Shown here: positions 1 to 15,562 of the stretch, piece by piece | Layout: each line of letters opens with the position of its first letter | Numbering within the stretch: the stretch's first letter is position 1 | NCBI GenBank assembly: GCA_036897625.1 | Contig: JAYMTA010000205.1 | Location: forward strand, 1-35,002 | Reading direction: 5' to 3' | Length of the DNA stretch: 35,002 bases | From: Pelargonium cotyledonis | Lineage: Eukaryota; Streptophyta; Magnoliopsida; Geraniales; Geraniaceae | Position numbers and translations under genes: made by a program | Notes under the pieces: model-generated | The model's input: the letters and a program-made list of their open reading frames with translations, nothing else | The model's database searches: none | Told to the model about the DNA's origin: nothing

Positions 1-244
1 CGCACCTAACAATTTACCGACATTAATGTGACAAGCCGGCCATTCTACTCAGAGCTTCTTGGTATTGCGTATCAGATTTAGATTTCACACATTTGAGGAT
101 ACAAAAAGTCTGCATGTGAAAAAGACACGAATTCAGTACAATATTACTCATCCTCAAATTGTCTTAAATACTGTTCTACACTTTCATCTCAACACTTCTC
201 TTCCCATAACTAACTCCACTCCACAACATTCTCCGGCACCAGCC
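1..244 (+). promoter_or_regulatory. Upstream region and 5' UTR of the receptor kinase gene
   Basis: The sequence between the window edge and the first good ATG has no coding features of its own. The reading frame of the kinase stays open back to about position 59, but that stretch reads as low-similarity, basic and AT-rich sequence. A normal signal peptide begins only at 245, so this part is taken as 5' UTR and proximal promoter. No convincing TATA box was picked out. Confidence 0.5.
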
Positions 245-3227
245 ATGTCGGTCCGGCGACTTCTCCGGCAACCCACAACCCTCCTCTTCATCCTCTTCCT
301 CACCCTCGTGCCTATCTCCAAATCCGACGAGCTACAATCGCTCCTCAAGTTCAAATCAGCTCTCCAAAAACATTCACCTTCTAATGTCTTCACTACGTGG
401 ACACAGGACAGCTCCTCCGTGTGCGGCTTCGCCGGCGTTTCTTGCGATTCCGACGGACTCGTCTCCGAAATTAATCTCCCGGAGAAGAATCTATCTGGGG
501 TCCTTCCTTTTGACTCCATTTGCAGCCTGAAATCGCTTCAGAAGCTCTCTCTTGCGAGCAACTCTCTGTTCGGCGCCGTGACAGAGGACATCGGAAACTG
601 CACCGGCTTGCAGTTCTTGGAGTTGGGTTACAATTCTTTTTCCGGCCAATTCCCGGACCTGTCTTCTCTGCGAGAACTGAGGTTCTTGAGCTTGAACAAC
701 AGCGGGTTTTCGGGTTCTTTCCCGTGGAAGTCGCTGGAAAATCTGACCAACCTCGAGTTCTTGAGCCTCGGGGACAACCCGTTTCTTGCCACCAGTTCGT
801 TCCCCGAAGAGCTCGTGAAGCTCGACAAGCTCTACTGGCTGTACCTCACGAACTGCAGCATTGGAGGTCAGATTCCAGATGGTATTGGTAATTTGACTCT
901 GTTGCAGAATCTTGAGCTATCGGACAATCACTTGTCCGGCGAAATTCCACCCGGAATCGCCAATCTTGTGAACCTGACACAGCTCGAAATTTACAACAAT
1001 GACTTGACAGGGAAGTTACCTGATGGTTTCCGGAACCTGAGGAGTCTCCTGAAGTTCGACGCGTCCCAGAACAAGCTTGAAGGTGATTTGTCCGAGCTGA
1101 GGTTCTTGACACAGCTCACATCTATACAGCTCTTCGACAACCGGCTTTCCGGGGAGGTTCCTGAGGAGTTCGGGGAGTTTAAGGACCTGTCAGCTCTGTC
1201 TCTGTACAAGAATAGCCTCACAGGCTCTCTTCCTCAGAAGCTGGGCTCGTGGACTGGCATGGACTACATTGATGTTTCCGAAAATTTCTTAACTGGTCCG
1301 ATCCCACCAGGTATGTGCAAGAATGCTCATATGCATGACCTTCTCTTGTTGCAGAACAATTTCACTGGAAGCTTCCCCGAAAGCTATGTGAATTGCTCGT
1401 CTTTGATTCGTCTTCGAGTGAGCAACAATTCGCTGTCTGGTTCTGTCCCTGATGGGATATGGAGCTTGCCTAATGTTTTGATCATTGATTTTAGTATCAA
1501 TTGGTTCGAAGGACCTGTTGGTTCTGATATAGGTAAGGCAAGATCTTTGGCTCAGTTGTTCTTGGCTAGCAACAGATTTTCTGGTGAATTGCCATCTGAA
1601 ATATCAGGAGCTTCATCTTTAGTTTCAATTCAGTTGAGTTCTAATAACTTCTCTGGCAAGATTCCTGAGAAAATAGGCGAATTGAAGAAGCTAAACAGTC
1701 TTTGGTTAGATGGGAACATGTTCTCAGGTTCTATACCAGACTCGATAGGTTCATGTGTTTCTTTAACTGATATAAACCTCTCCGGCAACTCGTTCTCGGG
1801 TGAAATCCCTGCAAGTCTTGCTTCATTACACACTTTGAATTCCTTAAACCTATCAGGGAACAAACTTTCGGGTGAAATCCCAACGAGCCTGTCTTCGCTG
1901 AGGTTAAGCCTTCTTGATCTGTCAAACAACCAGTTGGTTGGTTGCGTACCCGAGTCCCTATCTGTCCTGGCATACAATGGTAGCTTTGCTGGAAATTTGG
2001 GTTTGTTTAGTCCTAATGTAGTGTGCTCGAATGAAACTAGACCGAAAAGCAGGCTCCGGACAATTCTTTTTTGCTTCTCAGCAGGAGCTATTGTTTTGCT
2101 CATTTGTATAGCTTGCTTTATGTTTGTGAGGCCAAGACATAACAGCAATCTTGATCACTCCTTAAAGAGCAGTTCTTGGGATTTCAAGTCCTACCATGTC
2201 CTGAGCTTCGACGAGAAAGAGATCATTGATGCTATCAAGAAAGAAAACTTGATTGGCAAAGGAGGGTCCGGAAATGTGTACAAAGTTGTGCTAAGCAATG
2301 GCAAACAACTCGCTGTGAAGCACATTTGGATGTCCGAATCCAGCAATTGCCAGAGCAGCTCAGCTATGCTATCGAAGAGGAAATTCCGGTCACGAGAGTT
2401 CCATGCTGAGGTTGCAACATTAAGCTCAGTGAGGCATGTCAATGTGGTGAAGCTTTACTGCAGCATCACGAGCGAGGACAGCAATTTACTCGTCTACGAG
2501 TACTTTCCAAATGGGAGCTTGTGGGAAAAGCTGCACACATGTGAAAACAAGAACATGACATGGGAGATTAGGTACGAGGTTGCGCTAGGCGCTGCTAGAG
2601 GATTGGAGTATCTGCATCATGGATGTGATAGGCCAGTGATTCACCGGGACGTGAAGTCCAGCAACATTTTGTTAGATGAAGAATGGAAGCCTAGGATTGC
2701 TGATTTCGGGCTTGCGAAAATCGTGCAGGCTGGGGGAGGAGACTGGACTCATGTCATTGCTGGTACTTATGGATACATAGCTCCTGGTATGATCCTTTCT
2801 TCTCTTAATCACATTTTTGTTTTCATTTCCATTCATTAATTGATTGTTTTTGCTTGATTTTTGTGATGTAGAATACGCGTACACGTTTAAGGTGAACGAG
2901 AAGAGCGATGTGTATAGTTTCGGGGTAGTACTAATGGAATTGGTGACAGGAAAGAGGCCTATTGAGCCAGAGTTTGGGGAGAACAAGGATATAGTGTATT
3001 GGGTATGCAGCAAAGCGAGGAGCGGAGAGCTTGATCATGTCGTGGACTCGAGCATATCAGAAACCTCGAAGGAAGATGCTATGAAGGTTCTGAAAATCGC
3101 GATTCACTGCACAGCAAAGATGCCGGTTCTTAGGCCATCAATGTTAACAGTGCTTCAAATGTTAGAAGAAGCCGAGCCTTGCAGGCTTACAGATATCATT
3201 GTCTGCAAAAACCGCGAAAGGGATTGA
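245..3227 (+). CDS. RLK7: LRR receptor-like kinase, RLK7/HAIKU2 type (LRR-XI)
   Basis: Two exons, 245-2786 and 2872-3227, give 965 residues; the family is usually about 980. The intron starts GT right after the G of a Glu codon in AGTYGYIAPE and ends AG at 2871; the joined frame reads EYAYTFKVNEKSDVYSFG, as kinases of this group do. Start chosen at 245 because a signal peptide (MSVRRLLRQ..., hydrophobic core LLFILFLTLV) begins there. Next come an LRRNT region with paired cysteines (CGFAGVSC), about twenty LRRs rich in LSGxIP, and one membrane segment at about 607-629. The cytosolic kinase has GKGGSG (671-676), catalytic Lys692, HRDVKSSN (His800) and DFG (Asp820). It is an RD kinase with all key residues present and should be active. 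Known relatives are plasma-membrane receptors: RLK7 perceives PIP peptides in immunity, and HAIKU2 controls seed size. Which of the two is the true orthologue cannot be settled from this sequence. Confidence 0.93.
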
Positions 3228-4111
3228 AGAACAGCAACAAGTTTTGATATGTCAACATTGCAAAAGGAATGCATTAATAAGTAAAATCTCATGAAATGAA
3301 AGTGTAATATATAAGATGTTGTGTCATTTAAAATTAGAACTCAGTTTGTAGCTGCACATAGAGTTGTTTTGCAATAAGTTTTGTCCCCAAAAAAAGCCAA
3401 GTTTTTTTGCTTACAAAATTGGCATTGTGGGAGTTGCATGCTTGTATAGACAGAAATCAATGGAAAGTTTAGTGAAACTGTGAAAGTAATACTAAAAAAG
3501 TTTTTATTTTTAGTTTTATTAAATGGTTTTGGAGATAAACATGAAGATTCTCTTAATTTCTTTTCCTCTTTCTTGTGTTGTTGTGAGTGTAGAATTGGAA
3601 AACTACAACAGGAACCGTAGAATCTTTTGCAAAAACAAGAAAAAAGTAACAGAAGCAAATCCAAATAGCAAGAAGCCACCAAAGAACTCATTCCTAATTA
3701 TGATATTTTATGACTGAAAATTGTGTCAATTTCATTGTTTCTTCTAGAAATGATTGCTTATGAGAAAATAGCATCATACAAATAATTAAAGCTGAAATAT
3801 TCTTTCCATAAAGAACAAAACAACAACCATATGAAAATTAATTACATAACAATTATATAATCATTAATGGATGAGGATTCTTACCCATAAAAGTAATTAA
3901 GAGTACATGTTGGATTAAATATTTATAGTTGATCATCCAATATTTTTTTTTTCCAAAATGATTAATAGTAAAATACAAAATATTGGAAAAATAAAATAAA
4001 ATGTTGAGCAGCAGGCGCAATGCAATTGGACGGTGACAATGCATCATCAGGTACTCTGGTACATGACTTGTCGCACATTATCATTGCCACCTTCCCCAAA
4101 TCACATCAATC
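3228..4111. other. Intergenic: 3' UTR of kinase gene and promoter of peptidase gene
   Basis: AT-rich, with short open frames on both strands that show no family similarity. The first 100-150 bases are probably the kinase 3' UTR (AATAAG-like and AT-rich signals near 3275-3315). The last part, just before 4112, is pyrimidine-rich and probably the peptidase 5' UTR. No transposon ends were seen. Confidence 0.5.
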
Positions 4112-9025
<4,914 letters not shown>

Positions 9026-9773
9026 CCTTGAGTGTAGCCATTGATGACCCTCCATGGCTTATGATTGCATGCGCAGAATCCTGTTTCTATGAGTAATCAT
9101 ATGCTCATGAATATTACACTATATTCACTTCTTTTTTTTTTTTAGCATAATAAGATAATCAAACAGAGGGCTTGGAGATGGTTTTGTAAGAAGATGTCTT
9201 GATTTTGCTCTCAATTCATAGGTTAACAAATTGAATTCATGAATATTTCCGAAATAGCTCAAGTTGGCCTTTGCCAGGGTGACAATTCATGGTATTATGT
9301 TAAATAAATCAACTAGAATTCGACTGGATTATTGAATAGCACGGTATGAGCATGACTGACCGTTTATTAGCATCTTAATTTGACATGACACAGCTAACAT
9401 ATTTAAGTAGATGGGTTCAAATATATTCGAGTCATTATTATGCGGGTTAGTTTTTATAAGATAACTTTTCAATCCTTAAAAGGGTGGGTCATAATGGGTT
9501 ACACAATTCGTTTATTACATGTTTTATTCTATATGAATCTGATCAAATTAAACTTGAATTTGTTTTTTTGTCAAAATCTGATTTGCTCATTTTCAATATT
9601 GAAGTGATGAAAGAAAAATAAATGTATTCCCTCTATATTCATACATTCGTTGGTAAACGTTTCTAAAAAATTATTGTGATTCTTGGTAAAAAAAAAAAAT
9701 GAGTACATTTAATTTCTTCATCTTTAATCTAGAATGCTTACAAACAAATACAATTGAGTGAAACAATTGAACA
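9026..9773. other. Intergenic: peptidase 3' UTR, then AT-rich sequence
   Basis: About the first 150 bases after the stop are likely 3' UTR. The rest is AT-rich. A stretch at about 9410-9600 (TGCGGGTTAG..., GGGTCATAATGGGTTACAC) resembles the wording of dispersed plant repeats, but no ends or duplications could be identified. Confidence 0.4.
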
Positions 9774-10055
9774 ATATTATTGTTGTTAATGGGCACAGTT
9801 TGCATGGTGTTGAGATCATGTTTAATTTCCACGAGAAGCACTCATCATGCCATTAGAATGGTATTTATATGTTCAAGTACTAACATGAGCTGCAACTTCT
9901 ATTTTTATTGAAATAGTTTTCAAATATTATTGATATCCATATTACGTAGAAACTAAATATAGTTTTAGATCTAATACAATATCGTTATTTTATGGCTTAT
10001 GAACAAGATCATGGATATTGGAGCAAACTAAAGAAATTTCATATGCTTCACTAAG
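9774..10055 (+). repeat. Dispersed direct repeat, copy 1
   Basis: This segment is colinear, with small indels, with 14113-14411 in the same orientation. Shared blocks include TGCCATTAGAATGG, AAGTACTAACATGAGCT, GTAGAAACTAAATATAG and GAGCAAACTAA. By eye it is roughly four-fifths identical. No terminal inverted repeat, poly(A) tail or coding capacity was seen, so the class is unknown. The two copies bracket the TPX2-like gene. Confidence 0.85.
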
Positions 10056-10141
10056 CCGCGGTAAAAGAATAATGTATTAAAGCTATGGGAGAAATGCAAT
10101 AATTCCTTTTCATACATGCTAGAAATCGAGTTGCATGTAGT

Positions 10142-10731
10142 TATTGCCGGAGCTAGGGGCTGGCCGCCATGCCTATGGTCTGCTCTCTAACCTAAAGTAA
10201 ATATTATAGTACCACTTTATTTCTATGTTCCAATTATTTTGTTTTTAGTCTCTCATCTACCCAAGAAGCTCTACCATAGAAGTAAATGTAAAATTTTGTA
10301 TTGATTTTATGAATTTTTAAATTGTGTGTTCAAGTTTTCATTACACTAAATTTCAATTATGCAATATTTAAATTTGAATAGACAAACTCAAATTATTTAT
10401 GTTTTTTTTTAATTTTTTTTGAAGAAATTTATGGTCCATATTTAGGTGTTTTTTTTAGTTAATTATTTTGTTTAGGTATATTTTAGGGTTTTTATTATAA
10501 ATAATCATCATCTTATTTCTTATTAAATGTAGCATTTTCAAAATATGAGAACCCGTAGAGAAGTTTTATAGTCTTGGCTCTTGTCGTATAAAAAAACGTA
10601 ATATGTAGTGTATTATAATTATGATGTAATATTTTAGCATTTTAGGTGAACTTTATGGTTTAAATGACATAATGAATGAATTTTGAAAATTATTGAGCCT
10701 ATCCCTACAAAATTTTATGGCTCCGCCACTG
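10142..10731. mobile_element. Non-autonomous hAT-type transposon with 8-bp target duplication
   Basis: CATGTAGT occurs at 10134-10141 and again at 10732-10739, directly outside the two ends. The right end, read inward, is CAGTGGCGGAGCCA; the left end is TATTGCCGGAGCTA, the same terminus with four mismatches in 14. An 8-bp duplication and a CAGxGGCGGAGCCA terminus are typical of hAT elements. The 590-bp interior is AT-rich with no transposase frame, so it can only have been moved in trans. The decayed left end suggests it is old. Confidence 0.85.
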
Positions 10732-10899
10732 CATGTAGTACCCTCGTAAAAACCAATTATCAAAAACGATACGCTATATATGCAAGTTTAGGCAACTTGT
10801 TATTATACCAGTAATTTGCTTATAAATATATGAGTTAATTTCAGATAACATTTTATAAAATTTTGCTCATGTATTTTTTAAAACTTTTTCTTAAATGAA

Positions 10900-11308
10900 T
10901 TTTTTTTTTTTTTATGAAAACCAGGATAATTTATTAATTCAAGCATCAAGCGTAACAGCATTACAAGCAAAGGCGGGAATATCATCCCCATCCCAAACAA
11001 AAAGACCAGACATAAAAATAGCGTGCTTAGCAAGGACATGGGCAACACCATTCGCTGATCGACTAGAACAACTCGAACGGAATTAAACCGAGACAACAAG
11101 TGAACACAATCACTAATTAGGAGGGGAGGCCCATATGACTTGCATCCGAACCATCATGGGAAAGTTTAGACACAACCTCCTGAGCATCAAGCTCAAACAC
11201 GACCCGGTCCCAACCCTTAGCCACGACCCACTCCAAAGCAGCCCGACAGGCCATGACTTCCGCATAAGCAGCTACCGGAGGTGCGACCCAAACAAACTCA
11301 AACCTATT
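10900..11308 (-). pseudogene. 3' tail of a plant L1-type LINE (RNase H-like domain), 5'-truncated
   Basis: Read on the minus strand, the sequence encodes an RNase H-like (RVT_3) C-terminal domain: EFVWVAPPVAAYAEVMACR, then AALEWVVAKGWDRVVFELDA, then SANGVAHVLAKHAIFMSG, a stop, a short 3' UTR and an A-tract of about 14 at 10900-10913. The acidic residues of AE..A and FELD and the terminal AN..AH motif are still visible. The frame is broken by an in-frame stop after SHMGLPS and by a frameshift before SANGVAH. The 5' part (endonuclease, reverse transcriptase) is missing, as usual for LINE insertions truncated during target-primed reverse transcription. No clear target duplication was found. Confidence 0.85.
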
Positions 11309-11701
11309 TTGTTACTCACTCCGTTAATTTTGTTGTCAAATATCTAAAATACCCTTTTTATATTTTTTCATTTGGACCACTCTCTCTTGAACGAAGAACC
11401 TACATTCATCAAATCTTCACCAAACTTCTCCTCTTGATCCACACTAGACTTTACCAGATCTCCTCCGGCAAGAGCATGTCCGGCACGGTGATTTTGAATG
11501 ATTTGTTGTATGAACAAAGACATTTCGTTAACAAATAAAAGAGATAAACACACCATTTTAATGGTTGCTGAAATCTGGAGTTTTGGTTTCCGGTAATCGG
11601 GAACTTCAAAGATATATGAACATCCATCTTCTATATTACTGAATTTATGTTAATTTCATTTGCAATTTAGAGTAAAATTGGTATTAGACATTAATAACAT
11701 G
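11309..11701. other. Intergenic between LINE tail and TPX2-like gene
   Basis: Contains short open frames with no recognisable similarity. The part next to 11701 is probably the 3' UTR of the minus-strand TPX2-like gene. The bases at 11311-11322 (TTACTCACTCCG) recall a Stowaway-type terminus, but no partner end was found. Confidence 0.4.
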
Positions 11702-13603
11702 TCATGTGTCAATCATAGGTTTTAGATCATTTACTTGTACATTTGTTGATGCTTTGGGAATTTGATTCCTTGGTAGGGTGGTCTTCTGAGTTCTTGCAAA
11801 GGCCGGAATTTCTTTCAGAGGTGGATTATGAAGTTTTCTCTCCATGTTTGCCTCTTTAAGAATTTGTCTTTCCTGAAACAACCCGAATGACATATTACAG
11901 ATTGTTCATTTACACCCCTTGAAAATAACTTGCCAACAAAAAATTGCATACATCAGTTCTTAGCCTAAAAGGCTTGGGATTCGTAGGCTTCGGTTTTCTA
12001 TACTTAACCACATGAACGCCACTGGTTGCGAAGGCAGTATCTCTGGTTGTCTTGCCAAAGACTTGAATGATCTGCATCATTTTCAATTGTGTTAGATCAT
12101 ATACATTAGCCAGTGCAAAAAACACGCGCGAGAAGACTAACAATCATGATAACAAAGCCACCTTTTGGGTGCATTTGGAATTCTTGTGCTTGCCAGGAAT
12201 TTTTCTCTTTGTATGCTCCTGATTCTGTTCCTTTTTCCTGTAATCATAGGTAGGTAAATGAAGATGGCTTCATAGAAAAACCCAAAAAGTACATCCTATG
12301 ATTCAAAGGATCTGTACCGGATATCATTAGGAGCTGAGGCATTTTCTTTATCATCACCCTCCATGACTTCACTGTTGTTTTCTTTGTAATTGTCTGAACC
12401 TGATTTCACTGTTTCATCACAATTCATGTCATACTCGTCTGAATTGTCACTTAATGGTTCCCGGGGTTTCGAAATTGTCCGGCTCTTTGCAAACATATTT
12501 CCTGATGTGTGCACATCCAGAGAACCATTCATCGTTTTCTCATCTTCGCAAGGCGCCAAATCACATTGTTTAAACTTCTTCTTAATATCTTCCTGACCCT
12601 TGTTTTTTTGAGGAAGAAGACAATCAAAAACCCAACTTTTAACCTCTCTAGCGCTTAGTTTCTTTCTCGAAGTATCTAGAAGCAATGGATTGTTGTATCC
12701 CAGAACATTCTTCCTTTGGCTGGTGATCTCAAGCTTCTTCATCCCAGCACAGATCTTTCTCATAGGTGTATCCAACTTCTTTGGTGATTGAAAATCCAAA
12801 GCCTTCACAACCACCTTATTATTATTCTTTGGCAATCCAACATCCATTGCTTTGGTATCAGCTATCTTCCGAGAAACTGAAGATATCATTTCCAATCTTG
12901 AGGCTCTTGTCCTAGAGGATTTTGGCGGAGCTGTATGTGGACATTTCACATTTGTACTGAAAATGAGAGAAACATAAATGGTGTTACTAAAATTTCAAAT
13001 CACACCAACAATCAGTGAAAGTTCCACATACATACCTCAAATTTTTTCTATATACTGCTCTTTGAAGCTTTACATTGGGACTTCTAGCTGCCATAACCTA
13101 TTCCGTAAACTTCTGTCACATCTAAAGTAACCAATATGTAAAAAAAAACAGTTTGAGAACAGAGAAAGAAACTGATGAAGACTAACCCGAAAAACAAAGT
13201 TCCTCAGGTAAATTGCTTCAGGATCTATTTCCTCTTCATGCTTCCGATCACATCCTACAAAAAGATTAAATTTTTAGATCAAATTACACGTAGAACCCCA
13301 AACCCATATTGAACCTATCAAGTAAAAGCAATATGCAACAAAGAAAATTTGAGAAATGAAACTGACAAGTGTGGGGGCTACGAAAAACATGTTAAGCTCA
13401 CAATCAAATCCAAATGAAGACTGACCAGCACGCACACAGAACCAGTAGCGATCGTCGTCGGGGCGGCATCTTTGGGGCGCTGTGAAGTCCACAAACTTGG
13501 GCGCCTCGATCTTCTCGTAGAAGTCTTCGCATACAATTTCTTCTTCCTCTTCGCCATCGAAGATCAGCAGAGGTGATGATGATGACTCCAGATTCTCATC
13601 CAT
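11702..13603 (-). CDS. TPX2-like microtubule-associated protein (TPXL family)
   Basis: Seven exons on the minus strand: 13603-13426, 13254-13187, 13097-13036, 12956-12318, 12237-12162, 12071-11952, 11872-11702, all in phase, giving 437 residues. The N-terminus has an acidic run (GEEEEEIVCED), then Y-E-K-I-E-A-P-K-F-V-D-F (29-40) and Y-W-F (53-55). This matches the spacing of the Y..AP..F.F...WF Aurora-binding segment of TPX2. Exons 2-3 encode a conserved piece ending NFVFRVMAARSPNVKL. The middle is basic and Ser-rich, with a KEN box at 306-308 that could be an APC/C degradation signal. Near the C-terminus, NPKPFRLRTD-ERQ across the exon 6/7 join is a TPX2-family motif, followed by KEIPAFARTQK. 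Relatives bind spindle microtubules and activate Aurora kinases. The last exon could continue past a possible donor (CAA-GTAAAT), so the extreme C-terminus is less sure. Which TPXL member it is cannot be told. Confidence 0.85.
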
Positions 13604-13710
13604 TGTTTGAAGGAGAGAGAGAAATGGATTGGGGTCGATGACAGATAGATAGAGAGAGCCGATACGGTGTGGTTTTCGTGACAGAAGCTTTTTAAACGCT
13701 CTGCTGAAAG

Positions 13711-13721
13711 TAGCCGTTATA
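13711..13721 (-). promoter_or_regulatory. MSA-like (mitosis-specific activator) element
   Basis: The minus strand reads TATAACGGCTA, which fits the MSA consensus YCYAACGGYYA at ten of eleven positions and contains the AACGG core. It lies about 108 bases upstream of the ATG of the TPX2-like gene and in its orientation. Three-repeat MYB factors use this element to drive G2/M genes, which suits a spindle protein. A single short site can occur by chance. Confidence 0.55.
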
Positions 13722-13916
13722 GAGAGGAAAGGTTTGAATCGGGCAGGCTGGTTAGGAAATACTATGTTCAAAAGGGGTATAACAGTCAAATCGCCAAGTA
13801 TTAGTGATCGATACAGCTTGCGCTATGACAAGTGGCATACTATATATATGCGAGTATACGTTATAAAAAGAGAATAAAGAATGTAGGCTAACTAATTTTT
13901 GGCTTACATTAAGTCA

Positions 13917-14036
13917 ACTAATAAAGTGATGACACTTCATTAAATTTCATCCATACACACCCAAATAAATTAGTGTGAGCGGAATGACCCTACTGAATTC
14001 ATGATTCTTAATAAGGTGTCATCACCTTAATAAAGA
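13917..14036. repeat. Small foldback element with two palindromic arms
   Basis: AAGTGATGACACTT at 13924-13937 is a 5-bp-arm palindrome, and AAGGTGTCATCACCTT at 14013-14028 is a 6-bp-arm palindrome. With their AT flanks the two are also inverted copies of each other, about 24 bases each. This gives a foldback of about 120 bases between the TPX2-like promoter and the second copy of the direct repeat. It may be a tiny MITE relic; no target duplication was found. Confidence 0.45.
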
Positions 14037-14112
14037 CTCTCAATCTCTTGACTCACTATCTCTTATGATTTTTTTGTGCCAAGACATATTGTTCTTCACT
14101 TTTTCATGTGTG

Positions 14113-14411
14113 ATATTATTGTTATTAATGGGAACAATTTGCATGATGTTGAAATCATGTTTGCATGAGAAGCATTCAACATGCCATTAGAATGGCATTA
14201 TCAAACATATGGAGCAATGAACATTGATATGCAGAAGTACTAACATGAGCTTCAACTTAACTTTTATCGAAATAGTTTACGATTTTTCGATATATTATCA
14301 TGTAGAAACTAAATATAGTCTTAGATTAGCACAATATCATTATTTTATTAGTTTATGAACAAGACCAGAGATATTAGAGCAAACTAATCAAATTTCAAAG
14401 GCTTTGTTAAG
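14113..14411 (+). repeat. Dispersed direct repeat, copy 2
   Basis: Same orientation and order as 9774-10055. It differs mainly by substitutions and by an extra ~27 bases around ATTATCAAACATATGGAGC. It has no open frame or recognisable ends. Confidence 0.85.
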
Positions 14412-14866
14412 ATGGAAAAAATGAACAAGCCAATATACAGTAAAAGATGCTAATCATTACATATCTAATTATACATGTATTAGTAACAAATTAATCTTAG
14501 TCGCACATCCTTCTAATAAATCTAGTTTACATTTTCATTACACCATTGTTACTCAGTTTCGATATCTCGATATCTCACTCTCTCATTAGATGGGATATTG
14601 TTATGCTAATGGTTTTCTAGTACCATATGCTTTTTGATCCCTTTTTGTAATCTTTAGCACATTTATATATATTTATTTATTTTAGCCTATAAAAAAATTC
14701 TATTTCAAATTTTAGTTATATACTTTTTGAATATATTTTGTAATAAATGTTAACTCAAAGTTTCAATTAGAAGATTGCCAAAGCGCATCACATTCTTTGT
14801 CACCTAGCAAAAAGTAGAGTTTAATCCCATGTAATAAAGTTTATATTGTAACATTAGTTAGATTTA
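14412..14866. other. AT-rich intergenic spacer
   Basis: No gene, transposon end or structured repeat could be identified. CGATATCTCGATATCTC near 14561-14577 is a short tandem palindromic run. Confidence 0.5.
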
Positions 14867-15096
14867 CTCTCTCCGTCTCAAAATGAGTGTCATCCTTATT
14901 AAAGGAGAAGTTAGTTAGTGTGGTATGTTTACTATTATATCCTTATGATCATGTGTTGAGAGATCTTGACTAATTTTTTTTATAAGGGTATTATTGACAA
15001 TTCATGCATAACTAACTTACTAGAAAATGAAACAAGACACTCATTTTGAGACAAAAATACAAAAGAAACAGGATATTCATTTTTGGACGAAGGGAG
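14867..15096. mobile_element. Stowaway-type MITE, copy 1
   Basis: The ends are CTCTCTCCGTCTCAAAATG and, inverted, CTCCCTTCGTCC, flanked on both sides by TA (14865-14866 and 15097-15098). This is the Tc1/mariner-type signature of Stowaway MITEs. The 230-bp element carries an additional inward copy of the right terminus (GACACTCATTTTGAGAC) about 30 bases inside the right end. The same arrangement is seen in the copy at 17097-17332, so the two belong to one subfamily. No coding capacity. Confidence 0.88.
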
Positions 15097-15562
15097 TATT
15101 TCACTATTATTCCCATTAATATAATAATGCTCAATTCCTTAATTTGTTTTACTTATTTCACAAGAACAGATAGTTTAACAAGTATATGTGTGAAGTTTCA
15201 ACCTACATATCAAATATTGGCGATCTTGAAGATTAACTCAATTAAAAGTTTAACCCGTAAATGCTTTGTTGGGCCTGAAATTGTGGAAAATGAGAGATGA
15301 ACGGGAGCAGTTTCAAATCAAATACTTCACTGTAAAGGAAATGGCATTCATGAAGATTCACAATTACGTGTAGGTTTTAGTCTGATAGATGGTGATTATT
15401 AGAACACTTATGTTTCAGTGACAAAGGTGTGATTGCTCAATTGTCCATGATTTTGGAACGCAACCAACGAAAGCTGTTCGGATCTGTCATTTCTAATAAT
15501 AGAGGCGTCTTCAAGATTTCCATAAATAACAAATTTAAACACTGTACTGCTCTAAATATACA
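15097..15562. other. Region upstream of the squalene epoxidase relic
   Basis: No part of the FAD-binding N-terminus of squalene epoxidase could be recognised here. Short open frames occur but none reads like a known protein. The missing first quarter of the gene was probably deleted or has decayed beyond recognition. Confidence 0.4.

Noticed and set aside
184..2442. Several antisense and other-frame open frames inside the receptor kinase gene
   Set aside because: They are shadows of the LRR and kinase coding sequence; none shows similarity or sensible domain content.
3341..3717. Overlapping open frames of about 60-116 codons between the first two genes
   Set aside because: AT-rich, no similarity, and no supporting splice or promoter context.
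11311..11360. Sequence like a Stowaway terminus (TTACTCACTCCG)
   Set aside because: No partner inverted terminus or TA duplication was found nearby.
15046..15300. Open frame ending CFVGPEIVENER, resembling the SCFVGLVLENC part of squalene epoxidase
   Set aside because: It would lie upstream of more N-terminal blocks, so the order is wrong. The true counterpart of that motif is at about 15975-16010. The match is short and probably chance; part of the frame lies in the MITE.
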